From contig NZ_JAKZHX010000003.1 in assembly GCF_022568815.1 (NCBI RefSeq), forward strand, positions 62,001 through 126,000: a stretch of 64,000 nt of DNA, in the 5' to 3' direction. Shown here in pieces: positions 1 to 10,684 of the stretch (within the stretch, counting starts at the first letter, position 1; each line of letters starts with the position of its first letter). The translations under genes were made by a program, and so were the position numbers. Below the pieces are notes generated by a model that saw nothing but the letters and a program-made list of their open reading frames with translations, had not been told where the DNA came from and searched no databases. Source of the DNA: Undibacterium paludis (GTDB taxonomy: Bacteria > Pseudomonadota > Gammaproteobacteria > Burkholderiales > Burkholderiaceae_D).

Positions 1-921
1 GGCGCCACCATTGCGCGCATAGGCGTTGACGGCACCGCTAACGTCAGCGGCAAATACAAAGCGCTCATCGACGCTGACACCAACATCACTGGATAGAGCC
101 TTACCCCAGCGCAACGCGCCGGTACCAAGGTCAAAGCAGGCAACCCGTCCCTGATAGGACGAGGCGCAAATATCACGCCCCAGAACGACAGGAGCACCCG
201 ACACATCGGCAACACGTTCCAACTCGGTTGCACCTTTAGGCTCACCAACTGTCGCCTCCCAGCGCACACCACCGTTATTCAGCGCCAGCGCAGCCATACG
301 GCCACCAGGCAAGGCAACGACAGCCTGCTGCTCGACAATTACGATACCCGGCGCCAGACGCAAGGTCAGCGGCGGCAAAGGACGCTCTACCGACCATTTA
401 CGTTCGCCCGACTTGACATCATAGGCGCTGACCTGGTTATCGATGCTTCGCACCACGACCACCCCCTGCCCCACGGCCGGGGCAGAAAGAATTTCATTGG
501 TACTTTGCTTCTTCCACAATAGCTTGCCATCAAGATCAAATGCCAGTATCTGGCCTTTTTCACCGGCCACCACCACCGCATCCGCATCTGCACCAACTCC
601 GGCTGTCAGTCGCATACCAGCATTGATGCGCCAGACTACGCGACCTGTCGCCAATTCTATTCGCGCCAGCGTACCATCAGCTGCCGCAACATAAACATTT
701 TGTGCAACAGAAACCGGGGAAAACACATAATTACCTGCGCCCCCCACCGCAACAGTCCAGCTTGATTTGACTGCCATCGTCGACTTAATTTCTGTCAACA
801 CAGCCGGTTGATTTTTTGTATCTGATCTTCCAGAAAATGGATTCAGTGAAGACAGCGCAGAGCAACCGGACAATGCCAGAAAGGCAGAAGATGCAAGAAG
901 CAGTTTGGCAGAAAATTGCAT
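1..921 (-). CDS. bamB: BamB, outer-membrane protein assembly lipoprotein (C-terminus cut by window edge)
   Basis: Lipoprotein scaffold of the BAM complex, which inserts beta-barrel proteins into the outer membrane. The frame stays open for 307 codons from an ATG at 921 to the window edge, so the C-terminus is missing. The N-terminus is a lipoprotein signal with the lipobox LSGC (Cys20). The rest has repeated PQQ-like beta-propeller blades, recognisable as recurring motifs of the kind VYVAAADGTLARIELATG and ASSYQGRVACFDLGTG. It sits directly downstream of the YfgM-like gene (12 bases apart), the usual order in betaproteobacteria. Family assignment rests on the propeller repeats, lipobox and synteny. 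Confidence 0.93.
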   Translation of the reverse strand, partial: MQFSAKLLLASSAFLALSGCSALSSLNPFSGRSDTKNQPAVLTEIKSTMAVKSSWTVAVGGAGNYVFSPVSVAQNVYVAAADGTLARIELATGRVVWRINAGMRLTAGVGADADAVVVAGEKGQILAFDLDGKLLWKKQSTNEILSAPAVGQGVVVVRSIDNQVSAYDVKSGERKWSVERPLPPLTLRLAPGIVIVEQQAVVALPGGRMAALALNNGGVRWEATVGEPKGATELERVADVSGAPVVLGRDICASSYQGRVACFDLGTGALRWGKALSSDVGVSVDERFVFAADVSGAVNAYARNGGA

Positions 922-933
922 GTATGAGTCCTC

Positions 934-1590
934 TTATTTGCTAACAACTTTTGTTTCTGTCGCACCGCCAATGACATCAAGTTTCATCTGCAAAGCTTGG
1001 CGACCAGGGCTCTTTTCAGTCATTTTTTCCAAAGCAGCCTTGTAGGCTGTTCGGGCATCATCAATCTTGTTCTGGGCAACATAGATGTCACCTTTGGCGT
1101 CGAGCACATCAGCATCGAATTCAGCAGGGAAAGTACCCGCCAGCTGTTTTAATCCTTCATCATAAGCTTTCTCATCGAGTGCTATACCCGCCAGGCGTAT
1201 TCTTGCCAGAGCCTGATATTCCTCAGTCTTGCCATTGTCAACCACCCATTGCAACTGTGCTTTGGCCGCTTTAAGATCATTCGCGTCAAATGCACTTTTG
1301 GCAGCAACCAATGCTGCCATAGGCGCATAACTGGTTGTGGCAAACTTGGCCTTCAGGTCGTCAGCAGCCCTTTGCACTTTGCCATAGTCTTTGGCCGTAA
1401 TGGATTTTTGCATCTCTTCATACAACTGGGATGCCTGTGCCGATTGATTTCTTTGATGTGAAGTCCAGGCAGTCCAGGCTGCGTAGGAACCGAGTACGAT
1501 GATCAACAGCCAGGTGACGAGGTTACCGTATTTTTTCCAGGTTGCCTTCAGGGTTTCAAGTTGCTCTTGTTCTTCTAAATCGTATGCCAT
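934..1590 (-). CDS. yfgM: YfgM-like tetratricopeptide protein, ancillary SecYEG/BamB partner
   Basis: A 218-residue inner-membrane protein of the YfgM family, which associates with the SecYEG translocon and periplasmic chaperones. The N-terminus (MAYDLEEQEQLETLKATWKK) is cytosolic and typical of the family. One membrane segment follows at about residues 23-42 (VTWLLIIVLGSYAAWTAW), then a periplasmic helical TPR-like region to the end. It lies between hisS and bamB, the conserved order. The start ATG is followed by the family-typical first residues. The role is inferred from family and synteny. Confidence 0.9.
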   Translation of the reverse strand: MAYDLEEQEQLETLKATWKKYGNLVTWLLIIVLGSYAAWTAWTSHQRNQSAQASQLYEEMQKSITAKDYGKVQRAADDLKAKFATTSYAPMAALVAAKSAFDANDLKAAKAQLQWVVDNGKTEEYQALARIRLAGIALDEKAYDEGLKQLAGTFPAEFDADVLDAKGDIYVAQNKIDDARTAYKAALEKMTEKSPGRQALQMKLDVIGGATETKVVSK

Positions 1591-1635
1591 AGCGTCTGTT
1601 GTTATTTATGTTATAAATGAAAAAATAAATCAAAA

Positions 1636-2994
1636 TCAATGGTGAACATGGTGATGATCAGGGTCATCACAGCAGTGCTCTTCACCGCCACCTGCGATCT
1701 GATCAACCAGATAATCAACGGCAGTACCAAACGGTACGTTGACCTGATTGTTTTCGGTCTCACCAGCACGCATTTCCTTGATGCTGACAGTATTATTGCT
1801 TGCCTCATCCTCACCGATGATAACGGCGTAAGCTGCACCGCTACCGTCGGCTTTTTTCATTTGCGATTTGAAGCTGCCCACACCAGTCGCCGTAGCGCAA
1901 TGTAACACAACATCAAGTCCGGCATCCCGCAAACGTTCGCCAAGGACCATGGCTTGCATCTGTGCCTCTTCACCCTGGTGCACCAGGTATACGTCGCACA
2001 TGGCCGGTTGATGCACATCGCCATTTGCCTTCATCAACTCCAGCAGGCGCTCCACGCCCATGGCAAAACCGCAGGCTGGCGTGGGTTTGCCGCCAAAAAT
2101 ACCGAACAAGGCATCATAGCGCCCCCCTGCACAAACCGTACCCTGGGAACCCAGGTCGTCCGTCACCCATTCGAACACGGTACGATTGTAGTAATCGAGA
2201 CCACGCACCAAGCGCGGATTGATGGTGAATGGAATGCTATTGTGACGCAAAATCTTTTGCACACCTTCAAAATGCGCCAGCGATTCTGCGCCCAGGTAAT
2301 CAAGCAATTTAGGTGCGGCATTGACCATTTCCTGCATAGCAGGATTTTTTGTATCGAGTATGCGCAAAGGATTGGTCAACAGGCGTCGCTTCGCTTCGGC
2401 GTCAAGCAGGTCCTGATGCTGCTCAAAGTAAGCGATCAAAGCGATTCTATGCTGATTACGCTCAGCCGCATCACCGATGGAATTCAATTCCAGGCGTACA
2501 TTCTGCAAACCGAGATCATCCCAGAAACGCTGACACATCATGATCAGTTCAGCATCAATATCGGGGCCAGAAAAACCCAGTGCTTCAGCGCCCACCTGAT
2601 GAAACTGGCGATAGCGGCCACGCTGCGGTCTTTCGTGACGGAACATGGGGCCGGTGTACCACAGGCGCCTTGGGCCGTCATAAATCATATTGTGTTCGAT
2701 TGCAGAACGTACAACGCCTGCCGTCCCTTCAGGACGCAAGGTCAGCCTGTCACCGTTCAAGGAATCTTCAAAAGAATACATTTCTTTTTCGACGACATCC
2801 GTCACCTCACCCAGACCGCGCGCAAACAAGCTGGTCGATTCAACGATGGGTGTGCGAACCTGCTGGAATCCATAGCTCTTCAATATGGATTGCACCGTAT
2901 TTTCAAATAACTCCCACAGAGGGGCATCATCCGGTAAAAGATCATTCATGCCTTTTACGCCAGTGATTTTTTCTGCTTTCTTCATTTCCGACAT
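1636..2994 (-). CDS. hisS: Histidyl-tRNA synthetase
   Basis: Class II aminoacyl-tRNA synthetase that charges tRNA-His in the cytosol. The class II core is clear: motif 2 around residues 118-135 ([17 protein letters not shown]), the histidine-specific loop at 264-276 ([13 protein letters not shown]), and motif 3 near 307-318 ([12 protein letters not shown]). A C-terminal anticodon-binding domain follows. At 452 residues it is longer than the E. coli enzyme (424). The extra end (about 436-452) is rich in Glu, Asp, Cys and His ([15 protein letters not shown]), unusual for this enzyme and possibly metal-binding. ATG 2994 is used; ATG 2985 is an alternative. It lies between ispG and yfgM in the same direction. 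Confidence 0.97.
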   Translation of the reverse strand: MSEMKKAEKITGVKGMNDLLPDDAPLWELFENTVQSILKSYGFQQVRTPIVESTSLFARGLGEVTDVVEKEMYSFEDSLNGDRLTLRPEGTAGVVRSAIEHNMIYDGPRRLWYTGPMFRHERPQRGRYRQFHQVGAEALGFSGPDIDAELIMMCQRFWDDLGLQNVRLELNSIGDAAERNQHRIALIAYFEQHQDLLDAEAKRRLLTNPLRILDTKNPAMQEMVNAAPKLLDYLGAESLAHFEGVQKILRHNSIPFTINPRLVRGLDYYNRTVFEWVTDDLGSQGTVCAGGRYDALFGIFGGKPTPACGFAMGVERLLELMKANGDVHQPAMCDVYLVHQGEEAQMQAMVLGERLRDAGLDVVLHCATATGVGSFKSQMKKADGSGAAYAVIIGEDEASNNTVSIKEMRAGETENNQVNVPFGTAVDYLVDQIAGGGEEHCCDDPDHHHVHH

Positions 2995-3009
2995 GCTTTA
3001 CAACCCGAT

Positions 3010-4293
3010 TTAATTATTTATGACGCCGTTCGCAGGCGAATAATGGCTTTTTACATAGTCCAATACGATGGACTGAAATTCTTCAGCAATATGCTCGCCA
3101 CGCAAGGTCATCGCCTTGGCGCCATCGATAAAGACCGGTGCAGCAGGTGATTCACCTGTGCCAGGCAAACTGATACCGATATTGGCATGTTTGGATTCAC
3201 CCGGACCATTGACGATACAACCCATCACAGCAACGTTCATGTTCTCCACACCGGGATATTGCTTTTTCCAGACCGGCATCTGATTACGCAAGAAGCTTTG
3301 TATATCATCCGCCAGTTCCTGAAACACCGTAGATGTGGTCCTGCCACAACCAGGGCAGGCAATCACCATGGGAGTAAATTTACGCAAGCCCATGGTTTGC
3401 AAAATTTCTTGGCCAACTATTACTTCGCGGCAGCGATCGCCCCCTGGTTCTGGTGTCAGCGATATGCGTATGGTATCGCCTATGCCTTCCTGCATCAGCA
3501 CTGCCAGCGCTGCTGTCGAAGCGACTATACCCTTGCTGCCCATACCCGCTTCAGTCAAACCAAGGTGGAGCGGGTAATCGCAACGTGCAGCCAGTTCACG
3601 GTATACCGCGATCAAGTCCTGCACACCAGAAACCTTGCAGGACAAAATGATCTTGTCGCCGGCCAGGCCCAGCTCTTCCGCCTTCTGGGCATTTTCAATT
3701 GCCGAGGTAATCAGGGCCTCATACATAACAGCCTGCACACTCCAGGGATTGGAGCGTTTGGCATTATCATCCATGATGCGCGCCAGCAACGCCTGGTCAA
3801 GGCTGCCCCAGTTCACCCCTATGCGCACCGGTTTGTCGTAGAGACAAGCCATTTCTATCATCTGAGCGAATTGCGTATCACGCTTGGCACCCTGCCCCAC
3901 GTTACCGGGGTTGATGCGGTATTTGGACAGAGCCTTGGCACAATCCGGGAAATCCCTAAGCAAGATATGCCCGTTATAATGAAAGTCGCCAACCAGGGGA
4001 ACGTCAATTTCCATCCTGTCGAGCTGCTCACGAATCGCCGGTACTGCTGCGGCTGCTTCGGGATTATTAACGGTTATGCGCACCATTTCAGAACCGGCGC
4101 GCGCCAGCTCCTTGATCTGAATTGCTGTACCTATCACATCAGCTGTATCGGTATTGGTCATCGATTGCACGACAACCGGCGCCCCGCCACCCACAATCAC
4201 TTCACGCTTACCATAAACAACTTTGGCTGCACGAGATGCACGTCTGAGCTTTGAACCAGAAACAATTTCCGATAGAAATTCTGTCATCTTCAC
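3010..4293 (-). CDS. ispG: IspG, 4-hydroxy-3-methylbut-2-enyl diphosphate synthase
   Basis: Iron-sulfur enzyme of the MEP isoprenoid pathway that converts MEcPP to HMBPP. The cluster ligands are visible: Cys313 and Cys316 in ACPGCGRT, and Cys359 in [11 protein letters not shown]. The N-terminal TIM-barrel contains [11 protein letters not shown] and the HYNGHILL stretch. Length (427) fits the betaproteobacterial family. The first codon is GTG at 4293, overlapping the rodZ stop as GTGA. An in-frame ATG at 4287 is an equally plausible start. Translational coupling to rodZ is likely either way. Confidence 0.96.
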   Translation of the reverse strand: MKMTEFLSEIVSGSKLRRASRAAKVVYGKREVIVGGGAPVVVQSMTNTDTADVIGTAIQIKELARAGSEMVRITVNNPEAAAAVPAIREQLDRMEIDVPLVGDFHYNGHILLRDFPDCAKALSKYRINPGNVGQGAKRDTQFAQMIEMACLYDKPVRIGVNWGSLDQALLARIMDDNAKRSNPWSVQAVMYEALITSAIENAQKAEELGLAGDKIILSCKVSGVQDLIAVYRELAARCDYPLHLGLTEAGMGSKGIVASTAALAVLMQEGIGDTIRISLTPEPGGDRCREVIVGQEILQTMGLRKFTPMVIACPGCGRTTSTVFQELADDIQSFLRNQMPVWKKQYPGVENMNVAVMGCIVNGPGESKHANIGISLPGTGESPAAPVFIDGAKAMTLRGEHIAEEFQSIVLDYVKSHYSPANGVINN

Positions 4294-5348
4294 TTCACAT
4301 TCAAATTAATGACATTACTGTCCTTGCCCGGCACAATTTCCATATTCTTGCCGCGCAACCAGCCTTCAACACCGGCAGCATTACCAATACGGAGTTGCAA
4401 AGCCTCTTTCATGTCAAAAACTTCTTCCGTACCCGCCCTGGCCAGATGCGAAGTCAGTACAGTACCATTTTCACGTTTGACCTGTATCCAGGAGTCCTGT
4501 TTGAATTTCAGTTTTAACTGGTTACTCCCAGCGTCTGCCACGGGTGGCGCAGCAACGACCAACGGGGTCATATTCGAAGTCGGCACCGCCACATGTGAAG
4601 CAGCTTGTTCATTCTGGCTTGACCTGACTGCGGAAGCAGGCTGCTCCTGCATATCTGTTTTAATATCATTGATTGTGTTGAGCACAGTAGGCACAGATGC
4701 AACAGGAACAGATGCGATAGAAGTGCTTGTTGCAGCTGCATTTACCACAGGCTTGTCGACGACAGGATTGGCGACAACCGGACTGACTTCTTCAGGCGCT
4801 TTTTCAGGTACTGGTTCAACCGCCTTCTTCCCAGCCTGGGAAGAAATCAGATTCTTGAAATAATCACTGTGCTCAAGTTTTTGCACACCAACAAAAATCA
4901 CTGCTCCGACCGCCAGCAAAGCAGCGCCTATCAGGTATTTACGATTATTATTGCTTTCCTGTCTGCCAAGGAACGGTGTGCGCGACTCCATGAAGGGCGT
5001 TGCCAACGTGGGACGCAAATCCGCATCCAGGCCACCGGCGCCAGATTCCGAAGGCAGACAATCAACGATGGCGACAGGATCAAGCTTCAACAGTTTGGCA
5101 TAAGAACGCACAAAACCACGTACGATCACCATTTTTGGTAAATCTTCAAACTGGTTATTTTCCAGCGCCAAAATCTGCCGCTGCGACAACTTGAGCTGAT
5201 CCGCAACCTGCTGCAAACTCAAACCCATTTGTGTGCGTGCTGCAGCCAGCTGCGAGCCGGCAGTCTGCACCACAGACAGCGCTGCTTTGTTCTCGGACCC
5301 ATCAGAGGACGAGGATTCAACAGGCAACTTCATTCCCGCTTCACTCAT
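4290..5348 (-). CDS. rodZ: RodZ, cytoskeletal cell-shape protein (HTH + transmembrane + DUF4115)
   Basis: Bitopic membrane protein that links MreB filaments to the wall-elongation machinery. It has a cytosolic helix-turn-helix domain (about residues 30-100, with [21 protein letters not shown]), one membrane segment near 140-160 ([18 protein letters not shown]), a Pro/Val/Ala-rich periplasmic linker, and a C-terminal DUF4115 beta-domain (from [18 protein letters not shown]). The ATG at 5348 is chosen because GGAG lies 6 bases upstream. A GTG at 5360 in the same frame has no such site. The start overlaps the pilW stop (ATGAGTGA). Length is 352 residues. Confidence 0.93.
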   Translation of the reverse strand: MSEAGMKLPVESSSSDGSENKAALSVVQTAGSQLAAARTQMGLSLQQVADQLKLSQRQILALENNQFEDLPKMVIVRGFVRSYAKLLKLDPVAIVDCLPSESGAGGLDADLRPTLATPFMESRTPFLGRQESNNNRKYLIGAALLAVGAVIFVGVQKLEHSDYFKNLISSQAGKKAVEPVPEKAPEEVSPVVANPVVDKPVVNAAATSTSIASVPVASVPTVLNTINDIKTDMQEQPASAVRSSQNEQAASHVAVPTSNMTPLVVAAPPVADAGSNQLKLKFKQDSWIQVKRENGTVLTSHLARAGTEEVFDMKEALQLRIGNAAGVEGWLRGKNMEIVPGKDSNVINLNVK

Positions 5349-6150
5349 CAAACACTCCACGTTGATACAGAGAATACTCCTTGGAATTAGGATGACGTCG
5401 GCGCAACTGCGTACCCAGACTGACTACTGCTGCCTCATCACCCATTTTCTTTTCTATTCTGATTGCCAGCCACAACACGTCGGCAGCCAGCACATCATAT
5501 TTCAGGACACGATTGATATAAAACCTGGCTTGTGTATACTCATTGCGGTCAAACAATATCTTTGCCAGATTGGCATTAATTGCCGGATTAGCAGGTTCCT
5601 CACGCAGGCCCTGCATGAAGAAACGCTCAGCCCCAGCGGGGTCTTTCAGGCGAAGACTGCACAGGCCGGCATTATTCAAAGCCTTGCCTGGCGCAGAATA
5701 ATTCGGGTCCTTGATCGCCTTATCCAAGTAGACCAGCCCCTGCTTTTCACGTCCATTCAGGCACAAAAACCAGCCGTAATTATTGGAAATGTCCGCGTTA
5801 CCTGGTGACAATTTCAAAGCATGCAGAAAATTCTCTTCTGCCAGTTGCTTTTCGGACATATCCATGAATATCAATGCCCGCAGGCTAAAGGCGTCAACCA
5901 TATCAGGTGCGATCAGCAAAGCCTGACGAATCTCTTCCAATGCGACTTTGAACTGCCCCTGCTGATAATAGCCTATGGCTAACTGCATGCGTATCGCAGC
6001 TCGCTTCTGCGCCTCCTGCTTTTCAGCCGAAATATTATCCTCCTGCCTTTCACCCTCAAGGCGCTTGGACGCACATGCAGACAAGGTGAGCGCCAGGAAG
6101 GCTATCAGCACTCCTGTCAAAAAGCGGTAACGCATTTGAAAAATTTTCAC
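5341..6150 (-). CDS. pilW: PilW/PilF-type type IV pilus biogenesis lipoprotein (TPR)
   Basis: Outer-membrane lipoprotein (pilotin) needed for PilQ secretin assembly and pilus stability. The N-terminal signal ends in the lipobox LSAC, followed by tandem tetratricopeptide repeats, e.g. [20 protein letters not shown], and repeats around [22 protein letters not shown]. The start is GTG (6150), overlapping the rlmN stop as GTGA. A strong GGAG lies about 8 bases upstream, inside the end of rlmN, which supports this non-ATG start over the internal ATG at 6135. Downstream it overlaps rodZ. Length is 269 residues. Confidence 0.92.
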   Translation of the reverse strand: MKIFQMRYRFLTGVLIAFLALTLSACASKRLEGERQEDNISAEKQEAQKRAAIRMQLAIGYYQQGQFKVALEEIRQALLIAPDMVDAFSLRALIFMDMSEKQLAEENFLHALKLSPGNADISNNYGWFLCLNGREKQGLVYLDKAIKDPNYSAPGKALNNAGLCSLRLKDPAGAERFFMQGLREEPANPAINANLAKILFDRNEYTQARFYINRVLKYDVLAADVLWLAIRIEKKMGDEAAVVSLGTQLRRRHPNSKEYSLYQRGVFDE

Positions 6151-7304
6151 TGATTGATCTCCACGATCTTGCCAAAATTTTCGCCAAACTTCTTCTGATA
6201 TTCCGCCATCTTTTGCATGCGCTCCTGCACACGCGTCCTATCTTGCACCTCCCCTGCCAACTGCCCACATGCAGCGTCAATATCGTCACCACGAGTCTTG
6301 CGTGTTGTAGTGACTATACCGGCATCCAGCAAGATTTGCGCAAACGCCTTGATCCGTGGATTGGCAGATCGCCTCAAACCTGACTCAGGGAAAGGATTAA
6401 ACGGGATGAGATTGAATTTACAGGGCACATCACGCACCAGTTCAATCAACTCCCGTGCATGCTCATCAGTATCATTGACGCCGTCAAGCATGCAGTATTC
6501 AAAGGTAATAAAGTCACGTGGCGCGAATTCCAGGTAGCGCTTGCAAGCTTCTTTCAATTCTTTCAGGGGATGCTTCTTATTCAGGGGTATCAGACTATCA
6601 CGCAAGGCATCATTCGATGCATGCAACGATACTGCCAGAGCCACCGGACATTCTTGCGCCAGTTTATCTATCATGGGCACGACGCCACTGGTCGACAGCG
6701 TGACACGACGACGTGACAAACCATAAGCATTGTCATCAAGCATCAGACGCAGCGCCGTAACAGTCGGCTCAAAATTCAGCAAAGGCTCGCCCATACCCAT
6801 CATCACCACATTAGTGATCTGACGCTCCCCTTTGGGACCAGGTGCTATGCCCTTGGTTTTACGTAATTCAAATTCAGCCATCCACAGCTGGCCTATGATT
6901 TCGCCAACGCTGAGATTGCGGTTAAAGCCTTGCTTGCCGGTAGAACAGAAACGGCAATTCACGGCACAACCAGCCTGGGTGGAGATACACAAGGTGCCGC
7001 GATTTTCTTCAGGTATAAAAACAGTTTCCACCGCATTGCCTTGGCCGACATCAACCAGCCATTTTCTCGTGCCATCCGTAGAAGTATGGTCACTTATAAC
7101 AGCGGGAGCGGCAACTATGGCCCGGGTAGCAAGCTTCTCGCGCAGGGATTTCGCGAGATCAGTCATTTCATCAAACGAACTGGCACCAAACTGGTGTATC
7201 CAGCGTTGCAATTGCTTGGCGCGAAACGGCTTCTCACCCAACTCGCCACAATAGGCAACGAGCTGCGCTGGATCAAGGTCCAATAAATTTGTGAGCACCG
7301 TCAT
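6147..7304 (-). CDS. rlmN: RlmN, dual-specificity 23S rRNA A2503/tRNA A37 C2-methyltransferase
   Basis: Radical-SAM enzyme that methylates C2 of A2503 in 23S rRNA and A37 of some tRNAs. The CxxxCxxC cluster motif ([15 protein letters not shown]) is at about residues 116-130. A conserved C-terminal Cys lies in [15 protein letters not shown], matching the second catalytic cysteine. The ATG at 7304 is chosen: it gives the usual short lead to NLLDLD and has AAAGAGAAG upstream. An in-frame GTG lies 24 bases further out at 7328. It follows ndk in the same direction and its stop overlaps pilW. Length is 385 residues. Confidence 0.96.
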   Translation of the reverse strand: MTVLTNLLDLDPAQLVAYCGELGEKPFRAKQLQRWIHQFGASSFDEMTDLAKSLREKLATRAIVAAPAVISDHTSTDGTRKWLVDVGQGNAVETVFIPEENRGTLCISTQAGCAVNCRFCSTGKQGFNRNLSVGEIIGQLWMAEFELRKTKGIAPGPKGERQITNVVMMGMGEPLLNFEPTVTALRLMLDDNAYGLSRRRVTLSTSGVVPMIDKLAQECPVALAVSLHASNDALRDSLIPLNKKHPLKELKEACKRYLEFAPRDFITFEYCMLDGVNDTDEHARELIELVRDVPCKFNLIPFNPFPESGLRRSANPRIKAFAQILLDAGIVTTTRKTRGDDIDAACGQLAGEVQDRTRVQERMQKMAEYQKKFGENFGKIVEINQ

Positions 7305-7385
7305 GATCTTCTCTTTCGCACCTTGCACAGCATCGAGCCATGCAAGGTGATTATTTTAAACCGTTACAAACAGAACAAGTCTGAA

Positions 7386-7811
7386 TTAACGAGAGTAAAC
7401 GTTCAATGCCGGGAAGTAGTAAGCGATTTCCACAGCCGCTGTTTCTGGAGCATCAGAACCGTGAACAGCGTTTGCATCGATAGAATCAGCGAAATCAGCG
7501 CGGATAGTACCTGCTTCTGCTTTCTTAGGATCTGTCGCGCCCATCAGATCACGGTTTTTCAATATTGCGCCTTCGCCTTCGAGAACCTGGATCATCACAG
7601 GACCGGAGATCATGAAGTCAACCAGATCTTTGAAAAAAGGACGTGCACTGTGAACAGCGTAAAAGCCTTCTGCCTCAGCACGGGACAATTGCGCCATACG
7701 GGCAGCAACAACTTTCAGGCCAGCGCCTTCAAAGCGGCTGTAAATTTGACCGATAACATTTTTTGCAACTGCATCAGGCTTAATAATAGACAATGTGCGT
7801 TCGATAGCCAT
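7386..7811 (-). CDS. ndk: Nucleoside diphosphate kinase
   Basis: Housekeeping kinase that equilibrates nucleoside di- and triphosphates. It is 141 residues, the standard length, beginning [15 protein letters not shown]. The active-site histidine lies in [17 protein letters not shown] precedes the ATG by 9 bases. It is the first gene of the ndk-rlmN-pilW-rodZ-ispG-hisS-yfgM-bamB block. The 206-base region upstream, beyond which rlmD ends, holds a large inverted-repeat structure and probably the promoter of the block. Confidence 0.98.
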   Translation of the reverse strand: MAIERTLSIIKPDAVAKNVIGQIYSRFEGAGLKVVAARMAQLSRAEAEGFYAVHSARPFFKDLVDFMISGPVMIQVLEGEGAILKNRDLMGATDPKKAEAGTIRADFADSIDANAVHGSDAPETAAVEIAYYFPALNVYSR

Positions 7812-7917
7812 CTAAAAACTCCAATAAAAAGAAAGGGTTAAGAAAAATTTCGAGAATTCATCTAACCTTAGATTTTAACATGAAACGACAGACTCAGATA
7901 TGTCTTTCAAGAAATAC

Positions 7918-7989
7918 AATTGGTCGCAGAATAGATTAACTTCATTTTTAATATCAAAAGTCGATGACTATTTGATATTTCGACCAATT
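7918..7989. repeat. Nested inverted repeats in the rlmD-ndk intergenic region
   Basis: AATTGGTCG (7918-7926) is exactly complementary to CGACCAATT (7981-7989). Inside, AATATCAAA (7950-7958) is complementary to TTTGATATT (7971-7979), and AGTC/GACT close a three-base loop (GAT, 7963-7965). The inner hairpin therefore has about 13 pairs with one bulge. No clear T-run follows, so a simple intrinsic terminator for rlmD is not obvious. The structure could be a terminator remnant, an operator or a 5' leader element upstream of ndk. The function is unknown. Confidence 0.7.
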
Positions 7990-8017
7990 CACCGTTAAAA
8001 TATTATTAAATAAGCAT

Positions 8018-9352
8018 TTAAATCAAGTCAAAAACCGCCATGGATTCCACATGCGAAGTATGCGGGAACATATTGACAACACCTGCAGCACTCAGCTTGT
8101 AACCAGCCTGATTGACAAGCATGCCGGCATCCCTGGCCAGGGTTGAAGGACTGCAAGATACATAGACCAAACGCTTGGGCTTCAATACTGGCGCAATACC
8201 GCCAAGATCAATCAATGCCTGGCAAACTGCCATCGCACCATCACGCGGAGGATCAATCAGAAAACGGTCGAACTTACCCAGCCTCACAAAGTCCTGGGCC
8301 GTGACTTCAAACAGGTTGCGGGTACTGAACGAGGTTTTCTTGTCCAGACCGTTGTACCTGGCGTTTTCCAGGGCACGCTCAGTCAGCGCATCACTCCCCT
8401 CTATACCCACTACTTCCGCTGCCAGAGTCGCGATCGGCAAAGTGAAATTGCCAAGTCCACAGAAAAGGTCTGCTATGCGTTCATTTTTTTGCACATCAAG
8501 CAAACGCAGGGCACGTGCAACCAGAACACGATTGATATGATGGTTGACCTGGGTAAAATCGGTTGGCTTGAATGGCATTTTCACGCCGAACTCCGGCAAC
8601 AGGTAATGCAAGTCGCTTTTTGCCGGATAGTAAGGCTCTGCCGTTTCCGGCCCCTTGGTTTGCAGCCACCATTGCACCTGGTATTGATCTGCAAACTCCT
8701 TGAGCCTGACTTCATCATCCTTGGACAACGGCGCCATGATACGCAAGACCATGGCTGTCACACCCTCACCGATTGCCAGCTCGATTTGCGGCAATTCTTC
8801 AACGATGGATAAGGACGCAACCAGTCCGCGCAAAGGCATCAGCATGGCCGATACATGAGCCGGTAGTATTTCACACGTTTCCATATTGGCAACATAGCGC
8901 GATTTTTTCTCATGAAAGCCAACCAGCACCGTGCCTTTTTTGACCACGTGACGCACCGACAGACGGGCGCGATAGCGGTAGCCCCAGGTGGGCCCGATAA
9001 TCGGACGCATCATGATGTCCGCCTTCACCTTGCCTATGTGCCAGAGATTATCCTCCAGCACTCGTTGCTTCATCGCCACCTGGGCATTGGCATCGAGATG
9101 CTGCATGGAGCAACCGCCGCAAGTGCCAAAGAATTCACATTTAGGCTCCACTCGTTGCGACGATTCACGCAACAGGTTGCTCATGGTTGCCGCCTCCCAA
9201 CTGGCTTTCTTTTTGTACGTGCTGAATTCAACCAGTTCGCCAGGCAATGCGCCATCAACAAAGACCACCTTCCCAGTACTGCCATCTTCGTTTTGCAAAT
9301 TGCCGACGCCGCGCGCGTCCATGTCTAAGGAACGGATTTCTAATGTATTCAT
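8018..9352 (-). CDS. rlmD: RlmD, 23S rRNA (uracil-1939-C5)-methyltransferase
   Basis: SAM-dependent m5U methyltransferase of 23S rRNA. It has an N-terminal TRAM-type RNA-binding domain (residues 1-60). Iron-sulfur cysteines C72, C78 and C81 lie in KCEFFGTCGGC, and a fourth Cys in NMETCEILP. The SAM domain has ADLFCGLGNFTLPIA, and the catalytic Cys lies in YVSCSPSTLARD. At 444 residues the length is typical. It follows rpoS in the same direction with a gap of about 110 bases. Confidence 0.95.
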   Translation of the reverse strand: MNTLEIRSLDMDARGVGNLQNEDGSTGKVVFVDGALPGELVEFSTYKKKASWEAATMSNLLRESSQRVEPKCEFFGTCGGCSMQHLDANAQVAMKQRVLEDNLWHIGKVKADIMMRPIIGPTWGYRYRARLSVRHVVKKGTVLVGFHEKKSRYVANMETCEILPAHVSAMLMPLRGLVASLSIVEELPQIELAIGEGVTAMVLRIMAPLSKDDEVRLKEFADQYQVQWWLQTKGPETAEPYYPAKSDLHYLLPEFGVKMPFKPTDFTQVNHHINRVLVARALRLLDVQKNERIADLFCGLGNFTLPIATLAAEVVGIEGSDALTERALENARYNGLDKKTSFSTRNLFEVTAQDFVRLGKFDRFLIDPPRDGAMAVCQALIDLGGIAPVLKPKRLVYVSCSPSTLARDAGMLVNQAGYKLSAAGVVNMFPHTSHVESMAVFDLI

Positions 9353-9462
9353 GGAAATTAAAGGCGCGAAAACAGGTTCACGCTGTGAAGAAGTGAAATT
9401 TCAAAACCGGAATTATAAGAGATGCGCGGGCACGCACCCCAGGAATATCTACAAAGCCTTAT

Positions 9463-10533
9463 TCAAAGCACAGAATCCCTGCCCACACCACGTGAAGCAA
9501 AAGAACGTTTCAGCTTGATCAGGGCCTCCTGCTGGATTTGTCGGACACGCTCGCGCGTAATCCCCATCTCATCGGCCAGGGTCTCCAGCGTTGCTGGATC
9601 ATCGTTATCCAGACCAAAGCGCCTGACGATGACGATGCGCTGCTTGTCAGGCAATTTCGACAACCAGTCCCTGACCAGTATGGTCATCTCATGTTGCTCG
9701 GCACGGATATCTGGCGCATCATCGCTATCCCCAGGCAACATATCCATCAGACTGGATTGAGGATCATTATCGAGCGGCGTATCGAGCGAAGTGGCATGCT
9801 CGGACAAGGTCAGAATGTCCTGCACCTCGTCCACCGGTCTGTCGACCAGCAGGGCGATATCTTCGAGTGCAGCATCTCTGCCGTCACGCCTTTGCGACTC
9901 CAGATGGTACTTGGCGCGCAATATCTGATTGAGCTCACGCACCATATGCACTGGCAGGCGTATGGTCCTGGCCTGGTTCATAATGGCCCGCTCTATGCTC
10001 TGACGTATCCACCAGGTCGCATAGGTAGAAAAACGAAATCCACGTTCGGGCTCAAACTTGTCAATGGCATGCATCAACCCCAGATTGCCTTCTTCTATCA
10101 TGTCAAGCAGAGCCACACCGCGATTGATATAGTGCTTGGCAATCGACACAACCAGGCGCAGGTTGTGTTCTATCATTTTTTGCCTGGCCTCAAAGTCACC
10201 TTGTTTGGCCAGAGTTGCATAATGCAACTCCTCAGTTGAGGCAAACAAGGGGCGCGTGCCTATCTGATTGAGGTAATACTGGGTGGTATCAGTCGATAAC
10301 TCCGCCGCCAGTACATTCTTCAATTCATCAATCGGCGCAACAATCAGTGCAGCCGGATCTTCGCCCTGCTCATCCTGCCCTTCCCGTGCAAGATCAGCCG
10401 CATCTTCCGCCAGATCAGTCAAATCTCCAGACAAGCGCACATCTCCGTCGCCATCAGCAGTGTCCGCAATGAGATCCTGCTCATCACTGGCAGCAGAATT
10501 TTCCAGCTTATAGGTGCTTACATTGTTGTGCAT
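9463..10533 (-). CDS. rpoS: RpoS, stationary-phase/general stress sigma factor
   Basis: Sigma-70 family factor that redirects RNA polymerase in stationary phase and stress. Region 1.2 is at about residues 80-112 ([20 protein letters not shown]). Region 2 is at 116-190, with [20 protein letters not shown] and [19 protein letters not shown], followed by [13 protein letters not shown] typical of RpoS. Region 4 is at 288-345, with [20 protein letters not shown]. The first 75 residues are unusually acidic (many Asp/Glu). It lies downstream of nlpD, the classic rpoS context, after about 150 AT-rich bases that may carry leader or promoter signals. Length is 356 residues. Confidence 0.95.
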   Translation of the reverse strand: MHNNVSTYKLENSAASDEQDLIADTADGDGDVRLSGDLTDLAEDAADLAREGQDEQGEDPAALIVAPIDELKNVLAAELSTDTTQYYLNQIGTRPLFASTEELHYATLAKQGDFEARQKMIEHNLRLVVSIAKHYINRGVALLDMIEEGNLGLMHAIDKFEPERGFRFSTYATWWIRQSIERAIMNQARTIRLPVHMVRELNQILRAKYHLESQRRDGRDAALEDIALLVDRPVDEVQDILTLSEHATSLDTPLDNDPQSSLMDMLPGDSDDAPDIRAEQHEMTILVRDWLSKLPDKQRIVIVRRFGLDNDDPATLETLADEMGITRERVRQIQQEALIKLKRSFASRGVGRDSVL

Positions 10534-10684
10534 GATCTGTGAGAATTGACATGTTCAGCATCCGTACTGCCTGAACAAATTGTTATTCAAAGTATCGATA
10601 ATAGTCTATTAATATTAACCAATGGTATTTTATTAAAATGTCAGCACCAACAAGGTATCGCCTATTGCAAAACTCCAACACTAA

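Noticed and set aside
1954..2910. 318-codon open frame on the plus strand opposite hisS
   Set aside because: It lies fully antisense to a certain gene, has no recognisable domain, and is rich in His, Cys and Gln as expected of the reverse complement of a biased coding sequence.
3187..4254. 355-codon open frame on the plus strand opposite ispG
   Set aside because: Antisense shadow of ispG, with no domain, signal or ribosome site.
9380..9392. TTCAC-GCT-GTGAA small palindrome upstream of rlmD
   Set aside because: A 5-bp hairpin of this kind is expected by chance, and no second copy or promoter relation was seen.
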